Shown: positions 1-13,244 of the stretch, in pieces | How the letters are laid out: each line of letters begins with the position of its first letter | Numbering within the stretch: the first letter of the stretch is position 1 | Source: Bugula neritina | Lineage: Eukaryota > Bryozoa > Gymnolaemata > Cheilostomatida > Bugulidae | Length of the DNA: 64,000 bases | NCBI GenBank assembly: GCA_964035545.1 | Contig: OZ037769.1 | Coordinates: forward strand, 10,981,133-11,045,132 | Direction: 5' to 3' | Translations under genes and position numbers: made by a program | Notes under the pieces: model-generated | What the model was told of the DNA's origin: nothing | Database searches by the model: none | What the model saw: the letters and a program-made list of their open reading frames with translations, nothing else

Positions 1-2317
1 TAAACTTTCGTGAGTGTTTTTTTAGCAGGTTAAGACAAATTTGTTAAAATTGTAATGATTCACTTTTAGAAGTCTTTTAATAATATTAGTCTAATTATTT
101 TAGCAACTAACTATAGGTTTAGGGGTGATCTAGACATTTAATGGCTATAGCAATTACATACATTATAATTATTATACAATTACATGCTGATGGCTTTGAA
201 AAGTTAAAGTAGTGTAACCCCTCCTCCTTTAGGTTAGTTTTATTCTTATCAGAATAGTTACAATAATAAATTGAAATTGACTATATAATTAGATAAATAA
301 AAGTAATAGTTATAGTCAATAGAAAATTCAATTGAAAGTTACAAAACTAAACCAATGTCATTGGTCGGAATTTATTCTTTTACTTTTAGTTTTTGGTTTA
401 TGTGTTCACATTGAACTTAAATTGCTAAAATTAAATGCAAATCATGACTTAGTATTACTATTAATACCAGTATTACTAGTGTCTACTAGTAGTATTAGTA
501 AAAGTATTAGTCCTTGCTTGTTAGTTAATTATAAATATAATATATTATTATCATTAATATAAAATTAAATTATATCAACATGTGATGTTTAACATGATGT
601 AAAAGTAAAACTAAAAGTAAATACATAGTCATACGAAAATTTGCTACAATAAGTTAATAAATGTAGTCAATAAATAAATATAATTTAGATCTATATATTT
701 ATAATTAATAATAAAAATATCAATAACTGAACAACTATATGAATATGTATAAGAATAATTTAAACTTAATGTGAATATCAAATTCACTTTGACTTTCAGT
801 TTATCACTACATAATTCTATTTTAAATTATTATAAATTTATTATTACATAAATATAATTCATTAAATTTAATTGTTATTGTAAATCATTAAATCATAAAT
901 GCTTATAGCCTTATTGAATTCGATAGTCAAATTGAAAATTAACATCAATATCAATTTGAATATGACTCAAACTTGAAACTCAAACTAATCAAATTTAAAT
1001 TTAAATTCATCGTATAATTACAAATTCAAATTGAACTTGAAGTTCAGTTGACATGCATTTCATTTGAAACTTCAACTTGCAAGTGTATTCAAATTGACTC
1101 GAGTAAACCCGGGGATTGAACTATTTTTTTAATTAAACGGTAAATTGTTTTAGTTAACTATAGACTAGCCTTTTAATAACTTCAATCGACCTTTGAAATT
1201 AAATATGAAAAGCAGTCATAGTCACTGTCAGTGTCAGTCACACCCCCAGCTGAAGAAGGCGATATAGGTTCAATTTTAAGAAAAACTGACGTCGGTGCGC
1301 TTCCGTTATTGTTTAGTAACCAATCCATGTAATTTATTCAGACTTGACGGGTGAAAGCGAAAATTCAATGTTTAACACAATAGTAATCTTAGCCATCAAA
1401 ATTTTTTAGTGATTATTTATAAGCAGCTCCAAGTTGGGAGTGACTGAGTGCAGTAGTTCAAAATCTCGAGTTTAGCGTTGGAGAGTTGAAGTTCCAACCT
1501 AAACCCTCAACTTTAAACTTGAGAACTTTAAATTGCTGCACTCAGTCACCCCCCACTTGAAGCTACTCATAATAAAGAAACTCAAATTTTGGTCTATCAT
1601 AAAAGTCCTACTTGGATGCGCTGTATTAATTTACAATAATATGAATGTTATCATCGCCAAATGCGATACTCCATCAGTCTACCGCCAAGTAATAAAACAT
1701 CAGCCTGCACGTTGTACAGATAAAGTATCGCTTTGATACGAACTTCAAACCAGACCCCCGAACCAATGCATTCGGTGCTGCCTCAAGCAGTTTTCTTGCA
1801 TCTGATGAAAATAACAGTTTACTTATATAGTTACATTTATCAATCTCCTGTGGTCTATAAGGTAGTTTACAGTGTTTTTACCAAGTTAATATTAGTTCAC
1901 TCACAGATTGATATTCATATATTTTAAGACGAAGAGTAAGTCTAATGCTATTTTAAATTGAAATAATCATATTGATATATGAAATAATTAATGTTGAAAC
2001 AGGAAGAATAAAATCAAAGTAGAGATATTCATGTTGAAACTTTCAGTGAAACTGAAAGTGAAATTCAAATAGCTATAGCCATACTCATAGTCATGGTAAT
2101 ACTCATACTCATAGTCATACTGATAGTGATAGTTATAGCCCTACTCTAGACATAGCAGTTAGGTGCAGAAATGGAGATTTTGACTAAAAATTCCTCACTG
2201 AATAGCATTTTTGTTGAAAGCTTTTGACTTGTGTTAGATGAGTCCTACCAACATATTTGGAATTGTAGAGAGCTATGGATACAACTGTTAGACAAGGGCT
2301 GACTAGTGTATCATATT
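1..2317. other. AT-rich stretch without a recognised gene
   Basis: No ORF here resembles a protein I know and no convincing exon chain is visible. The sequence is very AT-rich with many short imperfect direct repeats (for example TAGTATTAGTA-type runs near 440-510). The one distinct structure is a fold-back at about 1418-1572, listed separately. Host intergenic DNA or old, unrecognised repeat is the best description. Confidence 0.6.
1418..1572. repeat. Imperfect fold-back (inverted repeat), MITE-like
   Basis: The sequence from about 1418 (AAGCAGCTCCAAGTTGGGAG) to about 1494 is repeated as its reverse complement from about 1495 to 1572. Both arms carry GTGACTGAGTGCAG, and they are nearly contiguous, so the whole forms one long hairpin. 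No coding capacity. A foldback-type MITE is possible, but I did not identify target-site duplications. Confidence 0.6.
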
Positions 2318-4095
2318 TGTTAGATTGTTGGAGATTTGTTGAAAGTGATAGACAGAGCCCTATCTGATTATTTTGTTAGATTGTTAGATTGTTGAAAATT
2401 CAATGCTTTTATATATAAAAAAGTGTTGGAGATTTGTTGAAAGTGTTAGACAGAGCCCTATCTGATTATTTTGTTAGATTGTTAGATTGTTGAAAATCCA
2501 ATGCTTTTATATATAAAAAAGTGTTGGAGATTTGTTGAAAGTGTTAGACAGAGCCCTATTTGATTATTTTGTTAGATTGTTAGATTGTTGAAAATTCAAT
2601 GCTTTTATATATCTACACTTTTGGAGATTTGTTGAAAGTGTTAGACAGAGCCCTATCTGATTATTTTGTTAGATTGTTAGATTGTTGAATATTCAATGCT
2701 TTTATATATAAAAAAGTGTTGGAGATTTGTTGAAAGTGTTAGACAGAGCCCTATCTGATTATTTTGTTAGATTGTTAGATTGTTGAAAATTCAATGCTTT
2801 TATATATAAAAAAGTGTTGGAGATTTGTTGAAAGTGTTAGACAGAGCCCTATCTGATTATTTTGTTAGATTGTTAGATTGTTGAAAATCCAATGCTTTTA
2901 TATATAAAAAAGTGTTGAAGATTTGTTGAAAGTGTTAGACAGAGCCCTATCTGATTATTTTGTTAGATTGTTAGATTGTTGAAAATCCAATGCTTTATAT
3001 ATAAAAAAAGTGTTGGAGATTTGTTGAAAGTGTTAGACAGAGCCCTATCTGATTATTTTGTTAGATTGTTAGATTGTTGAAAATCCAATGCTTTATATAT
3101 AAAAAAAGTGTTGGAGATTTGTTGAAAGTGTTAGACAGAGCCCTATCTGATTATTTTGTTAGATTGTTAGATTGTTGAAAATTCAATGCTTTTATATATA
3201 AAAAAGTGTTGAAGATTTGTTGAAAGTGTTAGACAGAGCCCTATCTGATTATTTTGTTAGATTGTTGAAAATTCAATGCTTTTATATATCTACACTTTTG
3301 GAGATTTGTTGAAAGTGTTAGACAGAGCCCTATCTGATTATTTTGTTAGATTGTTAGATTGTTGAAAATCCAATGCTTTTATATATAAAAAAGTGTTGGA
3401 GATTTGTTGAAAGTGTTAGACAGAGCCCTATCTGATTATTTTGTTAGATTGTTAGATTGTTGAAAATCCAATGCTTTTATATATAAAAAAGTGTTGGAGA
3501 TTTGTTGAAAGTGTTAGACAGAGCCCTATTTGATTATTTTGTTAGATTGTTGAAAATCCAATGCTTTTATATATAAAAAAGTGTTGAAGATTTGTTGAAA
3601 GTGTTAGACAGAGCCCTATCTGATTATTTTGTTAGATTGTTAGATTGTTGGAAATTCAATGCTTTTATATATCTACACTTTTGGAGATTTGTTGAAAGTG
3701 TTAGACAGAGCCCTATCTGATTATTTTGTTAGATTGTTAGATTGTTGAAAATCCAATGCTTTATATATAAAAAAAGTGTTGGAGATTTGTTGAAAGTGTT
3801 AGACAGAGCCCTATCTGATTATTTTGTTAGATTGTTAGATTGTTGAAAATTCAATGCTTTTATATATAAAAAAGTGTTGGAGATTTGTTGAAAGTGTTAG
3901 ACAGAACCCTATCTGATTATTCTGTTAGATTGTTAGATTGTTGAAAATTCAATGCTTTTATATATAAAAAAGTGTTGGAGATTTGTTGAAAGTGTTAGAC
4001 AGAGCCCTATCTGATTATTTTGTTAGATTGTTAGATTGTTGGAAATTCAATGCTTTTATATATCAACACTTTCAGATATTTGTTGAAAGTGTTAG
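2318..4095 (+). repeat. Left tandem array of ~98-bp repeat (inverted partner of the right array)
   Basis: About 18 head-to-tail copies of a ~98-bp unit. Each contains TTTGTTGAAAGTGTTAGACA, then GAGCCCTATCTGATTATTTT, one or two TTGTTAGA words, an ATGCTTTTATATATAAAA block and GTGTTGGAGA or GTGTTGAAGA. Some copies are about 11 bp shorter because one TTGTTAGATTG word is missing. A few carry a TATATCTACACTTTTGG variant. The same unit occurs in the opposite orientation at 13245-19138. The two arrays flank the KDZ transposase and DUF3987-like genes and together act like giant inverted termini of one mobile unit. Confidence 0.9.
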
Positions 4096-4287
4096 ACAAA
4101 GCTATTTTCAATTATGTTGACTTGCTTGTTGGAAATGTTAAGACAATGTTTTAAATATATTTTACATGTTGAGCTGTCAGAATTGTTAACATTTATGTTT
4201 TTTTCACAAGGAATTCAGATAATAATAAGTAAAATTATGGTAAAGTAAAAAAATTTAAACTATATAGAAATAAAAATAAGTGTTATT

Positions 4288-6785
4288 TCAAAGAAATTTT
4301 CCTTTTTGCTGTTGGTGGATTTCTGTATTCCGGTCCTCTATTATTGAGTATAGGAAAAACCGAAATTTTGCCGCAGTCATGTATTTAACGGTATGCTTAT
4401 ACTTCTTTAGCCAGGAGAATGTTTGCTCTGCACATTCTGTGTTTGCTGCACTTATTTCCGTGAAGATCGGCAAATCTGGATGGTATTTGCATGAGGCTTG
4501 GGAAATGTCACACTCTGCTTTTGTATGACCTCTGATGTGAAATCTGTCTACCAGATATTTCAATTTGCTGAGCTCAGCAGCACCAGCATTTCCGTTCTTA
4601 TGCAGTCGCTCCACAAATGGCTGAAATTCACATGCCCTGTCATAGCCCACATATTTCAACTTGTCTCCATGATCATCTATTAACTTCAACAACTGGACAA
4701 AGAGTTGGCTTGCCGATTCACAAGTGTACATCTCCCGATGATCTATGATTATCCCACAGGGCTTGACAATGGCCATAATCCCAGCTGTTTTTTGATGAAA
4801 TCTAGTTATATTCTTTGTTTTTTTGCAGCCAATATTTTCATCTTCTTCTTGCATCTTTACCACATCTTTACTCACATCAACAATCCTAGATGATACAGCT
4901 TGATCTGGCACATTAATTGTCACTATGATGTGTTTGTCAACAATGTCTGAATCTAAAAATTGATGATCTTTGCAATATACCGACGAGGATTTGTTTTTTC
5001 CTCCTAAAGTTGGTGTGTTTGGGCAGCAACCTATAGTGTTGGGCATTCCCTTCCCTAACTTAAAATGTTGTTTAGGAGCAGCACAAATTCTTCTGTTTAT
5101 TTTTTCATTGCCATCACACATAACAAATCCCTCTGAGCAACCTTTTATTTTACAATTGTGAGCAGCCCATTTACTGTTCTGTGCGAATATTATTTCAGCT
5201 GCTTCATCACACACGTCATCTATGGCAAGCCGGTTAGCTATATTATCTTTTGAGAAGCTGACATTGTTATTGAAGTATTTTAATAGCTGGGCTATAAAAT
5301 AAACATCTTCTAGTCTGGTTTTAAAAACTTCTCCTCTGTACTCATCTGAGCCATACAGCTTACTGTATCGCTCACAGAGCTCCCCAAAGCTGCGACCTAG
5401 TTGAATATCAACTAGCACTTCTTTAAGGTAATCCAATGTAAAGGCTGTTGACCGGCTTGTCATCATAATTTTATCGTCCTTTGATGTTGTGTAGAATGTT
5501 CTGCTGGTGTTGGTTTCTTCATAAGTTGGAAAATATGCAGTCTTACATTTGCTGCACGTAGTGTGATACACTTGTGCTGTTGACATACCATCTCGTGTAT
5601 ACACTACAACTTCCGATGGCCGATCTTTGTCTATCTTCATAATCTACATTAGTGAAAAGTTGATAACATACACTGGTACAAAGGTTTTTTACTACTCTAG
5701 CTATCAAGGTTGGAGTCAATTACATGGTAATGTAATTAATTACAATTACAAGATTATTTGTCCTAACAAGAGAGTACTAAATGTTATTTAATCTCATTTC
5801 TGGGGCAATTTTGACAACTGAAAACCTTCTTTGTTCTTAACAGTAAAAAATAGGTTGATAAATATGACATTAAATTCAAAAACATTAGCAATTCTTTATT
5901 AATTACAATTACAATCAAATTCTTATACATCAATTACAAATTACATTCAATTACTTTAGTAAATGTAATTAATTACAACCAATTACAACTACCCCAACTC
6001 TGCTAGCTATTCATAATATATAATACCAGATACGCATATACACTAATGAAATACTTTTAATGATTTAAATATTAACCGACCTGGTCACAACATAGCTTCT
6101 TTTTTGGTAAAAACACCATATGAGATTTTAAAGGAAGGTTGTACACCATCAAATTATCTTCCCCAATGATCCGGAACACTTCTTTGTAAAAACTGCTGCA
6201 CTCATAGTTACTCTCTTTATGCTTTCCAGCTCCAACCTAATTTTAAATTTAAAACATTTTATTTTGTAATACACATTGCCTCTTATCCAATTCATAAACA
6301 TTAAAAGGGTGTTTTCAAAAATTTCCATATGTGACTAGCTTTCTACAGGAAGCCATGCGATTACCTAGAGTTTCTGCCAATATCTCATTACTTTAAACTA
6401 AGCATTTAACCAAAGTTATCGTATTTACTGTTGTGCGATGATATTTTACTAACAACGGTGTATGATATTCAGTTAATTTACAACATTTCTTTTTTTTCAT
6501 TACATCTCTCAAAAAATATTTAGAAAAACTTCAAATACAAAATTATTAAATTTCTAGTGAATCAATTATATTGTCGTAAGCTAGTTTCTAAATCAACAGA
6601 AACACTCACAGTTATTTTTGTAAGCTCTCCATAGCTTTGAATCTTGGCCAAATGGTCTTTAATGTAACTGGTAATTTTCTTCCATCTGAAAGGAGTTCCC
6701 TCTGGGACAGCAAAGTATGCATAAGCAAACAATGGCATTATTCCAGCTATCAGGGTAAACTGAGGCATGTCAATGTTTGTAGTAT
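4288..6785 (-). CDS. KDZ-type transposase (CxC-like cysteine cluster plus KDZ catalytic domain)
   Basis: Three exons join in frame with GT-AG introns: 6610-6785, 6081-6236 and 4288-5643. Further 5' exons may exist to the right; I saw no start I trust. The last exon is an uninterrupted ORF. Its N-terminal part has a cysteine cluster (CCDQ at the end of exon 2, then TCSKC) like the CxC modules that accompany KDZ transposases. The C-terminal half has the KDZ hallmarks: VGYDRACEF, then LVDRFHIRGHTKAEC, then NTECAEQTFSWLKKYK, which supply candidate catalytic acidic residues and conserved His/Cys positions. About 560 residues are visible, short for the family, so an N-terminal part may be missing or unrecognised. 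It would cut and paste the surrounding element. Intron 2 hosts a hAT MITE. Confidence 0.8.
5705..6002. mobile_element. hAT-type MITE inserted in an intron of the KDZ gene
   Basis: A 298-bp non-coding element rich in AATTACA motifs. Its ends are short imperfect inverted repeats (CAAGGTTGGAGT on the left; the complement of CAGAGTTGGGGT on the right). It is flanked by a perfect 8-bp duplication, CTAGCTAT, at 5697-5704 and 6003-6010. An 8-bp target duplication and CAG-type termini fit the hAT superfamily. Confidence 0.75.
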
Positions 6786-7829
6786 CTATAAAATGATACT
6801 CATATAGTTAGAAATATGTTGAAGTGTCTTTTTGAAAGTAGTTATGTAACGTATGATTATACTGTAGAACTATTTATATATGTGGCAAAGAAAACTATTA
6901 CCACTACAAACTTTTTCATTAGATCACAAATTTTTTTTTAAACTTCAACTACAACTATATATTTGTCAGATGCATTTCAATTAATTATACTAGAAATACA
7001 ACAACTTGTCTTATAAAAAAATATAGATGTACATCCAGCAAATTATATATAACTTTAAAAGTATATTGAATGAATTGCACAATTGAAATATCAAGTAAAA
7101 ACTTTTAATGTACATGTCCTAATTCTAAGATTGAAAGCAAAATATAGCAATATTGCTGCGCAACAGTAAAATAATTGAGATAGGTAGCTTAAGTATTTTT
7201 AACTCATACTAAATTTGGGTGTGAAGTTCATTTAGAGTAAAAAAACATTATGCAAAAACTTGAAATAATATACATTTGTGTGAATACTAATTTTAAAAAT
7301 ATTGTTGTATATACATATATATACAGACAAATACTCACATGTACATTTAGAGCATTACGATCAGTGGAAAAATTGAGATAGCCTAAGTTCACTAATTCGG
7401 TTTAAGAAAACGACTTCTTATGGTAAGTTTCTAATTTTGCCCTTTACTTAACCTACCTCTACGTAATGTGATGTAATCAGGCAGAGATCTCCCTCTATAG
7501 AATGACACTCTTTGCTATGATTCTTGCTTTAGAGTGACACTCTAGCTTACACAGCCTGACTAGGAATAGGGAGGGTTTTAGCCGTGATCAGAGTTTATTT
7601 GAATCACCAATGTTGATCAAATACTGACTGTAAAAACTAAAATAATAATGATACAACATAAGGCATAATGATATTAACGCAAACAAAATGTATGTAGTAT
7701 AATAAGTATGTATGTAAAGGCACTAGCAATGTATATCATAAATTGTAGATAGCAGCATGAAATAACAATTCAACCTAGCATGTAACTACAGTCCATATTA
7801 TTGAAACTTTATAGTATAAAAATGTAATC

Positions 7830-7906
<77 letters not shown>

Positions 7907-8026
7907 AAATAGAAGTTTGTTACCTTTTCTCTCTCTCCTAATCTACTGTTATGTTGATGCTGTGGCTTTGCACAGTCTTTCAAATAATGCTACTCTTTGG
8001 TAGTCTTACATAAACTTAAAAAATGT
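6786..8026. other. Central non-coding segment between the two divergent transposon genes
   Basis: No exon is recognised. The region should hold the 5' ends and promoters of the KDZ gene (leftward) and the DUF3987 gene (rightward), before the BEL/Pao insertion separated them. It contains a (TA)n microsatellite at about 7833-7902. I see no clear core promoter. Confidence 0.5.
7833..7902. repeat. (TA)n microsatellite
   Basis: An uninterrupted run of alternating A and T of about 70 bases. No other content. Confidence 0.95.
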
Positions 8027-8411
8027 TGTCTAAACTGACAGCATGACTAACAATATTGCAACTACTAAAAATGGTTTTGTCTTATATACTAATCCATTTG
8101 ATAAACATTATTGCGTTGTAAGAGGTATGGTTTCACATTTTAGCTATTTTGGGGTAGGATCTTACTGTTTCAAAGAAGTGGGCTGAAGTAAACAAACACC
8201 TGTGACATCACAGCTGATGCAAGCATAACTGCTGACTATGAATCATTCTACATGCGTAGCTACTGTTTTGGGGTAGTAATTAAAGAAGCATTAGGTTGAC
8301 TACTGGCAGCTAGTGGTTATATAGGCTAATTGAAGGTTGATGACATTGTGATTGTGCGTGATGGTACTACGAGTTATAATTCCTGTAAACATCCTATTTC
8401 GTAACATTACA
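8027..8411 (-). mobile_element. BEL/Pao LTR, inverted copy
   Basis: Reads as the reverse complement of the LTR at 9776-10165, with few differences. On the minus strand it starts TGTAATGTTAC and ends TTTAGACA, so it has the TG...CA ends of an LTR. It lies head-to-head with the other LTR. That is not the normal direct arrangement and implies a rearrangement or a self-integration product. Confidence 0.75.
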
Positions 8412-9775
8412 CCCTCCTTGTAAGAGATAGAGATAATAAAGTGTTGGTATAGTTGTGCTGTAAATCTTGAGGAAATGCTAACTTATGCACTTTTAGATAG
8501 CATGTCAGATACCGCATTTGTAACCAACCAAGTTGTTAGTAAGCTATAAACAGCTACAAGCAAACCAGTTTCTCTTAAACTAACAACAATGACAGCTGAC
8601 AACTTGGAAATGAAGTGTAAGGTGTACAATAACTTGACTATTAGAGGACTGAACATGCATGAGCAGATACAAGTAGGATAGACTTACAGTACGGACAGCA
8701 TTCTAATTAACAAGCAGCACATACCCACACCAGAAATTGCCAATAGATGGCCACACCTTAAATGCATTGCAGGTAAAATACCACAAGGTTTAGATATAGA
8801 GATATGAATTTTTATAGGGTATGACAGCTCCAGAGCTTTAGTGCCACTTGAAACTAAAATAGGCCTTGCAATCAATGATCCCTTTGCTCTGAGAACACCT
8901 CTAGGATGGTGTATTGTAGGCAATAGTGGTAAGCATGAAACAAACTCATTTCCCACATGCAATAGGGCTATGGCTCATGAGCAGAACTTGAGTTCAGATA
9001 TCTTGAATGTCCTACAGCAAGATTATACTGACACAAAGTGCATTGCTACTCATAAAATGTCACAGGAAGATGCCAAGTTTTTAGATAACATGCGCAACAA
9101 TATTAAACAAAGAAAAGACAATTATTACAGCATGCCACTGTCATTTAAAAATGCTAAGCCACAATTACCAGACAATAGACAAATAGCTGTGCACAGACTT
9201 GATATCCTCAAAACTAAAATGCTTAAAGACCAGAAATATGAAACAGATTACGTGGCATTTATGGCAGACATAATAAACAATGGCGATGCAGAATTGGTAC
9301 CTACAAATTGTGAGGCAAGCAAACATCAGTGGTACATTCCCCACTTTGGCGTGTATCACCCCAAAAAGAAAAAGATTGGTAAAGCATAAAGGTAGCATAA
9401 CTCCCAGACTCACAATTATTGACTTGACAGATGCTAAACATCTTATACTGCAGTGGGTACAAAAAGGGTCATTTTCAGATGAATATTACAGGCTAAGTAA
9501 AGACAAATGTGTAAGTAAAGATAGAAACACATAAAACTGAGATGACTTAATTCGTAAGGTAAAAGTGCAACTAGCAACTACAGAGTTGAACAGTAAAGGT
9601 GTGAGACTAGCTCCACTCAAATATTTAGATAGGCCTATCCACAAATTAATTTACCTATTTACCCCATAACCTTTGCATGCATACCTATATTAGTATTTTA
9701 GCTTAGTATCTTAAATGCATAATAATATAATTGTTAATTCCCTCTAAGTGAATAGATAGAAATTAAAGGGTCGAG
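8412..9775 (+). pseudogene. BEL/Pao retrotransposon pol remnant (aspartic protease and start of reverse transcriptase)
   Basis: Broken coding sequence on plus, with several stops and frame changes. Early part (about 8450-8960): a retropepsin-like start with LLDSMSDTAFVTNQVV in place of an LLD(T/S)GSD active site, then IGYDSSRALVPLE and NDPFALRTPLGWCIVG. The latter matches the DUF1758/protease region of BEL/Pao elements. Later part (open frame 8841-9389): the N-terminal region of BEL/Pao reverse transcriptase, ending near HWYIPHFGVYHPKKKK-like residues. RT core, RNase H and integrase are absent. A purine-rich AATTAAAGGG just before 9776 looks like the polypurine tract. Dead, internally deleted copy. 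Confidence 0.8.
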
Positions 9776-10165
9776 TGTAATGTTATGAAATAGGATGTTT
9801 ACAGGAATTATAACTCGTAGTACCATCACGCACAATCACAATGTCATCAACCTTCAATTAGCCTATATAACCACTAGCTGCCAGTAGTCAACCTAATGCT
9901 TCTTTAATTACTACCCCAAAACAGTAGCTACGCATGTAGAATGATTCATAGTCAGCAGTTATGCTTGCATCAGCTGTGATGTCACACGGTGTTTGTTTAC
10001 TTCAGCCCACTTCTTTGAAATAGTGAGATCCTACCCCAAAATAGCTAAAATGTGAAATAATACTTCTTGCAACACAATATGATGTTTATCAAATGGATTA
10101 GTATATAAGACAAAACCATTTTTAGTAGTTGCAATATTGTTAGAGTCATGCTGTCAGTTTAGACA
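9776..10165 (+). mobile_element. BEL/Pao 3' LTR
   Basis: A 390-bp sequence beginning TGTAATGTTATG and ending TTTAGACA, directly after a polypurine-like AATTAAAGGG. It repeats 8027-8411 in inverse orientation. It ends about 80 bases before the start codon of the DUF3987-like gene, so it now forms the immediate upstream region of that gene and could influence its expression. Confidence 0.75.
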
Positions 10166-10244
10166 GTAAAGCAGTAAAGCTCGCCTGATACAGACTACAT
10201 CCAGACTACACCATCTTGGTATTTATACTTAGAATTATAATAGG

Positions 10245-13045
10245 ATGGACACTAACGCAGATACTGATATAACCAATCTCAACTGTGAAGCTATGTCAGT
10301 AGAAAGCACTGAAATTACTATTACAGATACTTCTGAACATGTAAGTATTTGAATTGTTATTAGTAGCTATGGATTTGCATTATTATATTTATACAACTAT
10401 TCTTCTATATCTTGGTAAGGAATAACATTTCTAGGAAATTATAAATGACCAATTGTATTTTTATTTAATAATTTATCATTTAAACCATATTTTACTTACT
10501 TCAGGTAAATCCTGATCCATTATGGGAAGTTCTCCCCAACACTCCGCTGGTAAAGCTATTAGATGATACTTCAAAAGAAGCCTCTGTCAACATCTCGATG
10601 CTGTTGCTACCGGTTCTCACAATTGTGTCTGGATTGATGGGGATTTCTACTGTCTCAACTCATAGGGATGAGATCAACTTTACTGAACCAAATATAATTT
10701 GGTCTGCAGTGGCTGCTCCTCCAGGTTAAACATCATAATCACATATCATGAATGTTGATGTTTATTAACTAATGACTATTAAAATGCCTAAATTATGAAG
10801 AGAACAGAATTTTATTCAAAACCATTTATCAGTCTTTTGCTTAGCATGATTAGAGCTTTTTTTACCCAAACCCCCACGCTTGTATGTTAGGATAAATTAT
10901 TAGTATTTTTTATTTACTGTTACCTAAAGGGTCTCGAAAAACAGTGGCATTGAAGTGTCTGTTGGCAGCCCTCAAGCGAGTGAAAGACACTGTGTGTAAT
11001 GAACAAGCTGAAACAAGTTTTAGTGGACTTTCAACGCAAGGTAGTTATGCAATGTTTCATAATATTTGCAGTTTAAACTTTTGCTGGAAAAAATAACTGC
11101 TCTTTCAGATAAGCATTGTTTTTTCACTTTACTGATAAAAATTTTTCTGTTGCTATTTACTATAGAACTTCTTTATATATAGATAATGAGCCATGTCTCT
11201 CTCGCCTTTTCTGCTCAAATGAAACAATCACTATGGCAAAATTGCATGAGCAATTATCCACCAATAACGGAACTTATCTTAATATACTGGATGAGATTGA
11301 AGGCTTGTTCGAATGTCTAGACAATAAGGGAAGACCAGATTCCCTAGATAGACGAGTTTGGCTAACACTATCTGGTGGTGGGAGCTGGGCCCGAAACAGC
11401 AAGCAAGGCCTACAAGAAATAGAAGAAACAAGATTAAATTACACAGGTACACAAAAGTTCAGTGTGTACATGTAAAATTTCTTTATTTCCTTTTCTTGTA
11501 GTTTGCAGTTTATTGGCTACTGTTCTATTATTTATTAAAAGAAGTGTTGTACAATGGTATATAATATATTTTACCTGTTGAAACTTTATACAAAATCTTT
11601 CATATAACTTCTAGGCTTTCTTCAACCTCGGCTGCTCAACCAGCGCATGAAGAGAGGCGATATAGACGGGTTTTTAGACCGCCATTTGATATGCTTCACC
11701 ACAAAGCGCCATGTAAAGTTTCAAGAGATAGGAAAGCGAGTGGAGAGTGGGAAAGATCTGTTCAATCTTTTTTTGAAGGTGTTTCAAAATCACCATTGTT
11801 CAGAGGTAAAATTTTAAGTAATGCATATATGCTGAATAGTATAAGTCTATATGTATTTGAATCTGCCAAGATAGCTAGTAACTGGTTTGGCATGTAGCTG
11901 GATTTTAAAACTGGATAAGTTATAAGTTGTATGCAAGTGAATCGTGTGTAAAAAAGTTCATTTTCATTAAAATTATGTATTTGGATCTTTATAAATTTTA
12001 ATTGGTTAAGAGACTTGAAATGTATTGTATGTATTGCATTATTTAGTATTTAATATTTGTGAGGCCACTTTTTCAGAAGAACTTCTATAAACTAAATTCA
12101 GAAGCGGGAACATTGTTCGAACATTATTTTGATGAGATGGAGGCAAAAACGTCTGACCTCCCAGCAGCTGATCCGTCTTTGGGACTGGTAAATAAATCTT
12201 CTGTAAGTAAAATTTCGGCAATTTACAAACTTTATAAGCTAGCTTTTACAAATTTCATTGCCTATGTACCAAAAAAACGCTACAGATATTTGCAAATATT
12301 ACTATGTTACGATAACTCAAAGTCACAAGCTTTAAAAATATGAAGTGTGAGAATCTCTTTTACCCAGAATTGTTTTCTAATGAAATTCAGTATCATAGAT
12401 GCAGCTCAATCCATACATGTTTGTAAACACCTTATTGTGTAAACTTATAGTTGCTTGATTGTAATTATGCAGGGTTATGTCCTACGATTGGCCATGGTGC
12501 TGGAAGCGGCAAGCAATGCACTTGAGGAAGGAGTGCCAGGGACTAGAATTGTACAAGCAAGCAGCATGACACAGGCAATTGCAGTTATGCGGCATCTTGA
12601 TGGTTGGAAATTAAATATCATTGGGATGCCTCAAAGAAAGGGTGAACAGGCTGAAGAGGTTAGTGTTTCGAAAAAAAATTGCAATAATGAACAAAGCAAT
12701 TACGATATATGTTGCGAAGCTGCTGTTAAAATATAAAACAATTGAAAATGTGGAGCAAATCATCTTTGGAACCTTCCAATGACTGTTCAAGAAATATATG
12801 TTATGAATTTGCAGAATAGCAGTTACTATGGGGCAATGACCGAAGAACAATTTTTGGAGCTCAATGCGACAAAGAGGTTGCATGCTCTAAAAGAGAAGGT
12901 GATAACAGCAAGGACGCTGCAGCAGAACAAAATAATCAAAACTGCGAGTGAATGCAAGGATTTTTTGATGGCGGCAGAAAAAATAGGACTTGGAACTATA
13001 ACACAAGGAGCAAGAAAAAACTCCATGTATTTTATAAAGAAATAG
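10245..13045 (+). CDS. DUF3987-like P-loop ATPase encoded inside the KDZ element
   Basis: Eight exons join in frame with GT-AG introns: 10245-10340, 10505-10724, 10930-11040, 11183-11446, 11615-11805, 12077-12202, 12473-12658 and 12815-13045. They give 474 residues without a stop. Recognisable parts are VAAPPGSRKT (Walker A, split by intron 2), LNILDEIEGL (Walker-B-like), a following RRVWLTLSGG, then GFLQPRLLNQRM...DGFLDRHL, and near the C-terminus GYVLRLAMVLEAASNAL. This order is that of DUF3987 primase/helicase-associated proteins. Exact function is unknown; a role in DNA handling during transposition is inference from its position. Family call from motif memory only. Confidence 0.7.
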
Positions 13046-13244
13046 AGGATGAGTTGTTTTACATTGATGCTATTTAGAGTAATGTATTTTTTATATTTTA
13101 GCAATTAAATTATTAAATGCTCAAAATGTCAAAAAAATTAGTGTTATGACTATTTTTAATTGAATGGAAGCATGAAATGATCGGCTTCACAGCATAGAAG
13201 CATTCAACAAATACATTGCAGGAAAAAACAATGTACAAACACTT

